A DNA stretch of 64,000 nucleotides from Alphaproteobacteria bacterium. GTDB lineage: Bacteria > Pseudomonadota > Alphaproteobacteria > Micropepsales > Micropepsaceae. Of the stretch, positions 59,934 to 64,000 are shown piece by piece (positions within the stretch are counted from its first letter, which is position 1; each line of letters begins with the position of its first letter). Made by a program: the position numbers and the translations under genes. Under the pieces are notes generated by a model. That model did not search any database and was not told the DNA's origin. It saw only the letters and a list, made by a program, of their open reading frames with translations. The DNA is taken from positions 186,001-250,000 of the forward strand of contig WGNJ01000015.1 in the NCBI GenBank assembly GCA_016124635.1, in the 5' to 3' direction.

Positions 59934-60026
59934 CGGAACGTTTCACTCCAGAGGTGCTGTTGATTTTGTTGGCCGTGTTTTAGCACGACGTGCTCGAAGC
60001 GCTACCCGCGATGCCGCCCAACAACC

Positions 60027-60184
60027 TTGGTACCGCCCCCACCGAGGGGCGGTCGATCGTTGCAGGCCGAAGGCCGAAAAAGATCGGGTGGGGGGGAAGC
60101 TGCAGCTCTTCGGCCCCCCCGAACCGATCCCGCGCCGATGGCGCTCAAGATGGTTCGACCGCCCCTCGGTGGTGGCGGTACCAA
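60027..60184. repeat. Long palindromic element, MITE-like or extragenic repeat
   Basis: Two 30-base arms, 60027-60056 and 60155-60184, are inverted copies with only one mismatch (TTGGTACCGCCCCCACCGAG at the left outer end). Inside are a second nested pair, GATCGG (60082-60087) with CCGATC (60124-60129), runs of seven G and seven C, and a central palindrome AGCTGCAGCT (60098-60107). Two small side hairpins (GGCC-GAA-GGCC near 60065 and GCGCC-GAT-GGCGC at 60132-60144) complete a multi-branched fold. It contains no gene. No target-site duplication is visible. Confidence 0.75.
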
Positions 60185-60200
60185 TTCACGTCTTGTCGCC

Positions 60201-61058
60201 TCAATTTGCTTTCGTGAATCCCAGCCGGCCGGCAATCACGCGATCCAGCATGCGCTTTGGCATCAACGCCGGCACGAGGCGGTCCTGGATGAAATTCGGG
60301 ACCACCGCATAACGCACCTTCGGCCTTGCTGTCGTCAGTGCGCGCAGGATCACGCGGCCGAGCTTTTCCGGCGCCAAACCGACTGTGCGTCCATTGTTGA
60401 CGAAGAATTTCGAGAACTGCTCGACCGACGGACCATAGGGCGTGTTCGCATAGCGCGAGATATCGATCTGTTCCGCCTTGTCCCAGATTGCCGTCTTCAC
60501 GGCGCCGGGACCGATGATGATGACGTCGATCCCGAACAACATCAGTTCGCGCCGCAGCGATTCCGAGAAACCTTCCAGCGCATGTTTCGACGCCGCATAC
60601 GGTCCGATGAACGGAAACGCGCGCTTGCCGCCCACCGACGAAATATTGACGATGCGCCCGGGCTTGCCCTTCAGCGATTTGTCGGCGCCAAGCAGCGGCG
60701 CGAATGCCTGCGTGACATTCAAAACGCCGATGAGGTTGACCTCCATCTGCGTCCGCATTTCGTCGACCGGCAGGTAGAGCAACGGGCCCGAAATCGCGAT
60801 CCCGGCATTGTTGACGAGCCCCATCAGAGTCTCGCCCTTCAGCGCCTCCCGCACTTTCGCGGCGCCCTCTTGCACGGCTTTTGCGTCGGTGACGTCGAAG
60901 ATCAGCGGCACGAATTTGTCGCCGAACTCCTTCTGCAGGCGCTCCGCGTCGGCAGCCTTGCGCACGCTGCCGAATACGCGATGCCCCTTCTTGATCAAAA
61001 CCTTGGTTGCACCCCAACCGATACCGGTCGAGACGCCGGTAATGACCACACTGCCCAT
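60201..61058 (-). CDS. SDR family oxidoreductase
   Basis: A 285-residue classical short-chain dehydrogenase. It has VVITGVSTGIGWGATKVLIK (residues 3-22), LVNNAGIAISGPLLYLP, the catalytic Ser in NISSVGGKRAFPF, and YAASKHALEGFSE (Tyr-x3-Lys, near residue 154). The extra C-terminal stretch (ILRALTTARPKVRYAVVPNF) is shared by retinol-dehydrogenase-like SDRs. Located after the palindromic element, on the same strand as the acyl-CoA ligase. The substrate cannot be read. Confidence 0.88.
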   Translation of the reverse strand: MGSVVITGVSTGIGWGATKVLIKKGHRVFGSVRKAADAERLQKEFGDKFVPLIFDVTDAKAVQEGAAKVREALKGETLMGLVNNAGIAISGPLLYLPVDEMRTQMEVNLIGVLNVTQAFAPLLGADKSLKGKPGRIVNISSVGGKRAFPFIGPYAASKHALEGFSESLRRELMLFGIDVIIIGPGAVKTAIWDKAEQIDISRYANTPYGPSVEQFSKFFVNNGRTVGLAPEKLGRVILRALTTARPKVRYAVVPNFIQDRLVPALMPKRMLDRVIAGRLGFTKAN

Positions 61059-61138
61059 GACAATCCCTCAGCTGCTACCGGCTCGAAATACTACGATCTT
61101 CGAACTTTCGCAAACCCGCGTGCGCAAAATAGCGGCAG

Positions 61139-62179
61139 TTATGCGGATGCACGCTCGACGGGCTTGATCCGGCTGACCGAGACGTTCTTTGCCCAATGGC
61201 TGTCGACATTGCGCCTGAAGTGCTCGGGCCGCGATCTCAGATAGCGTGTCGCGAGCCACAAGCGCTTCAAGTGCCGTTTGTGGCCGCTCGCCATATCGTC
61301 GACATAAGCCGTCCGTCCGTGCAGCACATGATAGTTGTCGATGAACTGCATGTCGCCGGGCTGAAGATCCATGTAGACGTTGAAGTCGGGATCGTTCGCC
61401 ATGGCCGCGACCGCATCCAGCGCCTCGAGCACCTTCGCCGAAAGGCGTGGCGCCTCGGGATGACGCTGCGAAGCCCGGATATAGGCGGCGATGAAGCGCA
61501 CGAACAAGCGGCCATCATGCTCCGTGAAGCACGGGAACATGTAGTACGGCTTGCTGCCCGGCGCCTGCTCACCGCGAAAATCATACGACACCGGCTCATA
61601 AAGCGCAGCCGCAAGATCCGGGCGCGTACGCACCAACTCGTTGTGGATGGCCACCACGTTGGCAACGCAGGAAAGACCACCCGACTTCGCCGTACGCAGA
61701 CACATCAGCCCGATGACGTCCGCTCCGTCCGAGTGATATTCGAGCCCGATTTGCCCGAGTTCGTTGCCGCGCGATTGCGGATCGTCCGGCCTCCGCCCTT
61801 GGTCGGTCACATCGCCCATGACGTGGCCATGTTTGTTCTGCGGCCACGGATCGCCGAGATGCATGCCGATGCCCCAATAGAGCATCGTCAAATCGTCGTC
61901 CGAATAGCGCTTCGCATCGAGACCACGAATGCGAACGAACCCACGCCCGTCGATCAGCTCGCGCTCGACCTCGGCAATCTTGCTCTGCAGGCCGTCGAGC
62001 GGAAACGCTTCACGATCGATATGTAGGAGCTCGTTCGAAACGCTCTTGGCGTGTTTGAGCGCCACATCGAGTTCGCGGTGATCGGACGCCGTGAGCTCGA
62101 CGGTCCATTTCGCCGGGTCGGCCACATCCTTCGCCCGCCAATTGACATGCGTCTCAAGCGCTCGCGGCACGTGTCCCAT
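61139..62179 (-). CDS. TauD/TfdA-family Fe(II)/2-oxoglutarate dioxygenase
   Basis: A 346-residue dioxygenase. The iron-binding His-x-Asp is in LEYHSDGADVIGLMCLRTAK (about residues 148-167), and the distal His in FIDNYHVLHGRTAYVDD (about 280). An Arg in KRLWLATRYLR binds 2-oxoglutarate. The overall layout resembles gamma-butyrobetaine hydroxylase/TfdA-like enzymes, which hydroxylate small organic acids, often with release of a heteroatom group. Start at ATG 62179. It is between an SDR and a glyoxalase gene in the same direction. Substrate unknown. Confidence 0.88.
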   Translation of the reverse strand: MGHVPRALETHVNWRAKDVADPAKWTVELTASDHRELDVALKHAKSVSNELLHIDREAFPLDGLQSKIAEVERELIDGRGFVRIRGLDAKRYSDDDLTMLYWGIGMHLGDPWPQNKHGHVMGDVTDQGRRPDDPQSRGNELGQIGLEYHSDGADVIGLMCLRTAKSGGLSCVANVVAIHNELVRTRPDLAAALYEPVSYDFRGEQAPGSKPYYMFPCFTEHDGRLFVRFIAAYIRASQRHPEAPRLSAKVLEALDAVAAMANDPDFNVYMDLQPGDMQFIDNYHVLHGRTAYVDDMASGHKRHLKRLWLATRYLRSRPEHFRRNVDSHWAKNVSVSRIKPVERASA

Positions 62180-62206
62180 GACCGTTTCCTCTAATTCTAC
62201 CAGAGC

Positions 62207-62626
62207 CTACCACACGCCGGTGTTCGGCATCGATGCCCACGGCTCAGCCGGCGGCAAGGCAGCGCCCTTCTGCAGAAGCTCGATCGAAATGTTGTCCGGC
62301 GAACGGACGAACGCCATGCGTCCGTCGCGCGGCGGCCTGTTGATCGTCACGCCTTTGTCCTTGAGTCGCTGGCACACGGCGTAGATGTCGTCGACCGCAT
62401 AGGCCAAATGCCCGAAATTTCGCCCGCCGGTATACGACTCAGGATCCCAATTGTAGGTCAGCTCGACCTCGGCATCGGGATTCTCGGGCGGCGCCACAAA
62501 GACGAGCGTGAAGCGCCCGCCTTTGTTCTCGATTCGCCGCGTTTCCTTTAATCCCAGTTTGTTGACGTAGAAATCGAGCGACGCGTTGAGATCGGTCACG
62601 CGGACCATTGTGTGTAGATAACGCAT
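62207..62626 (-). CDS. gloA: Lactoylglutathione lyase (glyoxalase I)-like protein
   Basis: A 139-residue glyoxalase I-type VOC protein. It starts [20 protein letters not shown], with His5; then [11 protein letters not shown] (Glu), [13 protein letters not shown] (His) and [13 protein letters not shown] (Glu): the four metal ligands of nickel-type GloA are present in order. GloA turns the methylglyoxal-glutathione hemithioacetal into lactoylglutathione. Start at 62626 is the first Met with this homology; a long upstream extension is not protein-like. The gene is divergent from the hydroxyacid dehydrogenase gene. Confidence 0.82.
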   Translation of the reverse strand: MRYLHTMVRVTDLNASLDFYVNKLGLKETRRIENKGGRFTLVFVAPPENPDAEVELTYNWDPESYTGGRNFGHLAYAVDDIYAVCQRLKDKGVTINRPPRDGRMAFVRSPDNISIELLQKGAALPPAEPWASMPNTGVW

Positions 62627-62731
62627 ATTGGAACTCCAAGCCTTGTCGCTGGCGATGGTACAGCCCCCGCCGGAGGGACGGCAACAAATGCATGTTGCAA
62701 CGCCATGCTGACTTCGACAGCCTGAGAGACC

Positions 62732-63709
62732 ATGAAACTCCTCATCCATCGCGGCGCCTTGAAGCGCGTCGAACACGAGCTTGCCGCCACGGGTCTCAAG
62801 CTCGACCTCATCGTTGTCGACGAAAACGGCGTCTGGCACGGCGATCAAAAGATCGAAGCCAAGAACGCGGCCCCGGACGTCGCCTGGGTCAGCATCGACG
62901 TCTTCATCACCCGTCAAATGCCGGTGTTCTTCGAAGCGATCTTGAGCGCCGGCACAACGCGTTGGATGCAGACCTTCAACGCGGGTCTCGACCTACCGAT
63001 CTTCAAAGACATATTGGCGAAGGGCGTGCGCCTGAGTAACAGCGACGCGCAAGCCGTACCGATCGCCGAGTACGTCGTCGCGCACGCGCTCGCCGAGCTA
63101 CATCCGATTGCAGCGCAACGCGCGGCCCAAGCTGAACGGAAATGGCGCACGATCCCGTTTCGCGAAATCTCGCAAACGAGTTGGCTCATCATCGGCTATG
63201 GCCATATCGGCCAAGAGGTTGCTCGCCGCGCCAAAGCTTTCGGCGCCCGCGTCGTCGGCATCCGCCGCAGTACCGCTTCGCACGAATTCGCCGACCTCGT
63301 CGCCACGCAGGCCGAGCTGCCGAAGCTATTGCCCGACGCCGATGTCGTGGTTCTCTCCTGCGCGCTCAACGATACGACGCGAGATCTCGCCAACGACACA
63401 TTCTTCCAGGCGATGAAGAAGGAGAGCATCTTGATCAACATCGCCCGCGGCGGCGTGGTCGATGAAGACGCGCTCCTGGCCGCACTTGCGCGCAACGCAC
63501 CGCGCATCGCCGTACTCGACGTGTTCAAAAAAGAGCCGCTGCCGGAGACGAGCCCCTTCTGGGCGCATCCGCAAGTGCGCGTGACGGCTCATACGTCGGC
63601 CGCCGGGTCGGGCACCGTCCCGCGCGGCGATCAGCTTTTCTTGAACAACTTGAAGCGCTACGCCGCCGGCCAGCCACTCATCAACGAAGTCGCCGCCGCC
63701 TCGCTTTGA
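62732..63709 (+). CDS. D-2-hydroxyacid dehydrogenase
   Basis: A 325-residue NAD-dependent D-isomer-specific dehydrogenase. The Rossmann motif is [20 protein letters not shown] (about residues 151-170). The catalytic Arg is in [15 protein letters not shown] (about 236), Glu in [15 protein letters not shown] (about 267), and His in [11 protein letters not shown] (about 288). The N-terminal substrate domain is shorter than in phosphoglycerate dehydrogenase. It may oxidise or reduce a 2-hydroxy acid; with glyoxalase I next door a lactate-linked role is possible. Its 3' end is followed by a palindromic repeat. Confidence 0.87.
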   Translation: MKLLIHRGALKRVEHELAATGLKLDLIVVDENGVWHGDQKIEAKNAAPDVAWVSIDVFITRQMPVFFEAILSAGTTRWMQTFNAGLDLPIFKDILAKGVRLSNSDAQAVPIAEYVVAHALAELHPIAAQRAAQAERKWRTIPFREISQTSWLIIGYGHIGQEVARRAKAFGARVVGIRRSTASHEFADLVATQAELPKLLPDADVVVLSCALNDTTRDLANDTFFQAMKKESILINIARGGVVDEDALLAALARNAPRIAVLDVFKKEPLPETSPFWAHPQVRVTAHTSAAGSGTVPRGDQLFLNNLKRYAAGQPLINEVAAASL

Positions 63710-63718
63710 CCTAATTTT

Positions 63719-63887
63719 GTCATCCCGGCCTTAGCGGAGCCGATCGCCCTTCGCGATCGGAAAGCGACGCTTAGTGCCGGGACCCAGGGATCGTTAGGCC
63801 CGCAGCTTTGCGATCACTAGGTCCCGGACGCAAGGCTCGCGCACCGAACGCGAAGACGCGATCGGCCTCGCCTAGCTCCGGGATGAC
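63719..63887. repeat. Palindromic extragenic repeat
   Basis: Bounded by GTCATCCCGG (63719-63728) and its inverse CCGGGATGAC (63878-63887). Inside are CCGATCGC (63740-63747) with GCGATCGG (63753-63760) and a CCGGGACC/GGTCCCGG pair. This nested structure, with the GTCATCCCGG/CCGGGATGAC ends and GGGACCCAGGGATCG, is like REP-type intergenic elements of alphaproteobacteria. No gene is present. It separates the dehydrogenase gene from the convergent hydrolase gene. Confidence 0.7.
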
Positions 63888-63897
63888 GGGGCACGAT

Positions 63898-64000
63898 CTA
63901 ATTTGCTTTCGTGAAGGCCGAATAGACCAGAGTCCGGAATTCGCGGCGCACCGGATAGTGCGTCGAGGGCATAAGCTGCGTCATGAAGATCGCGATCAGC
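63898..64000 (-). CDS. C-terminal end of a serine hydrolase (beta-lactamase class C-like), partial
   Basis: The last 33 codons and a TAG stop of a minus-strand gene are in the window. The encoded tail, IAIFMTQLMPSTHYPVRREF followed by RTLVYSAFTKAN, is the usual end of beta-lactamase class C-like serine hydrolases/esterases (pattern FxTQxMPSxxYPIRRELRxLVYQA). The catalytic Ser lies outside the window, so this rests on the tail alone. Confidence 0.65.
   Translation of the reverse strand, partial: LIAIFMTQLMPSTHYPVRREFRTLVYSAFTKAN

Overview
The window is a GC-rich (roughly 60%) stretch of an alphaproteobacterial chromosome, probably a Hyphomicrobiales/Rhizobiales-like or Caulobacterales-like lineage. 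The evidence is the phaA/phaB plus phaR arrangement, a CC0125/CC1285-type lipoprotein, DUF4908-, DUF805- and DUF1993-like proteins, an adenylate cyclase with a TolB-like/TPR tail, and lipid A-type GT2/GT39 transferases. Genes are dense, usually start with ATG after a purine-rich site, and often overlap by ATGA. I found no rRNA, tRNA, CRISPR array, transposase or phage genes.

Layout. 1-3834 (minus): a secreted protein, an MDR reductase, a DUF4908-like protein, then an ArsR-SRPBCC-VOC operon with a tandem operator. 3950-11329 (plus): an XRE regulator, a 21-codon linker frame and a six-gene hyf-like membrane complex (B, C, E, F, G, I) that keeps the proton-pump subunits and the Fe-S subunit but lacks the Cys ligands for a [NiFe] site. 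11382-14636: polyhydroxybutyrate genes (phaA, an inserted exported-protein gene, phaB; phaR divergent with a large operator). 14782-25454: small envelope proteins, a nitronate monooxygenase, an isomerase, two paralogous SDRs around an HxlR regulator, an EF-hand lipoprotein, a methyltransferase and hydrolases.

25455-30730: a PAS-GGDEF-EAL protein, a crotonase whose frame runs into an XRE gene, a Rieske oxygenase and small membrane proteins. 30808-35282: LAB_N, GT2 and two GT39 proteins, likely for polyprenyl-phosphate sugar transfer to lipid A or core. 35714-39266: an unusual cluster of lysine 2,3-aminomutase, an ATP-grasp ligase of the D-Ala-D-Ala ligase fold, a YkgJ-type Cys-cluster protein and a GNAT acetyltransferase; this looks like a beta-lysine-based pathway with an unknown product.

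39263-53893: transporters (EamA, CorA), a RidA-like protein, flavoproteins including a Baeyer-Villiger-type monooxygenase, a PfkB kinase, a luciferase-like oxidoreductase, the cyclase, and GFA, Coq4, DUF1993, pirin and cupin proteins. 53903-55814: a nitronate monooxygenase gene whose 3' end occurs a second time as a decayed copy, with a lipoprotein gene between the two copies. 55896-64000: VOC, CGNR regulator, MetE-like enzyme, acyl-CoA ligase, SDR, TauD/TfdA dioxygenase, glyoxalase, 2-hydroxyacid dehydrogenase and the end of a serine hydrolase. Two palindromic repeat elements lie in this last part.

The two most interesting loci are the hydrogenase-like complex without a hydrogenase site (4192-11329) and the kamA cluster (35714-39266).
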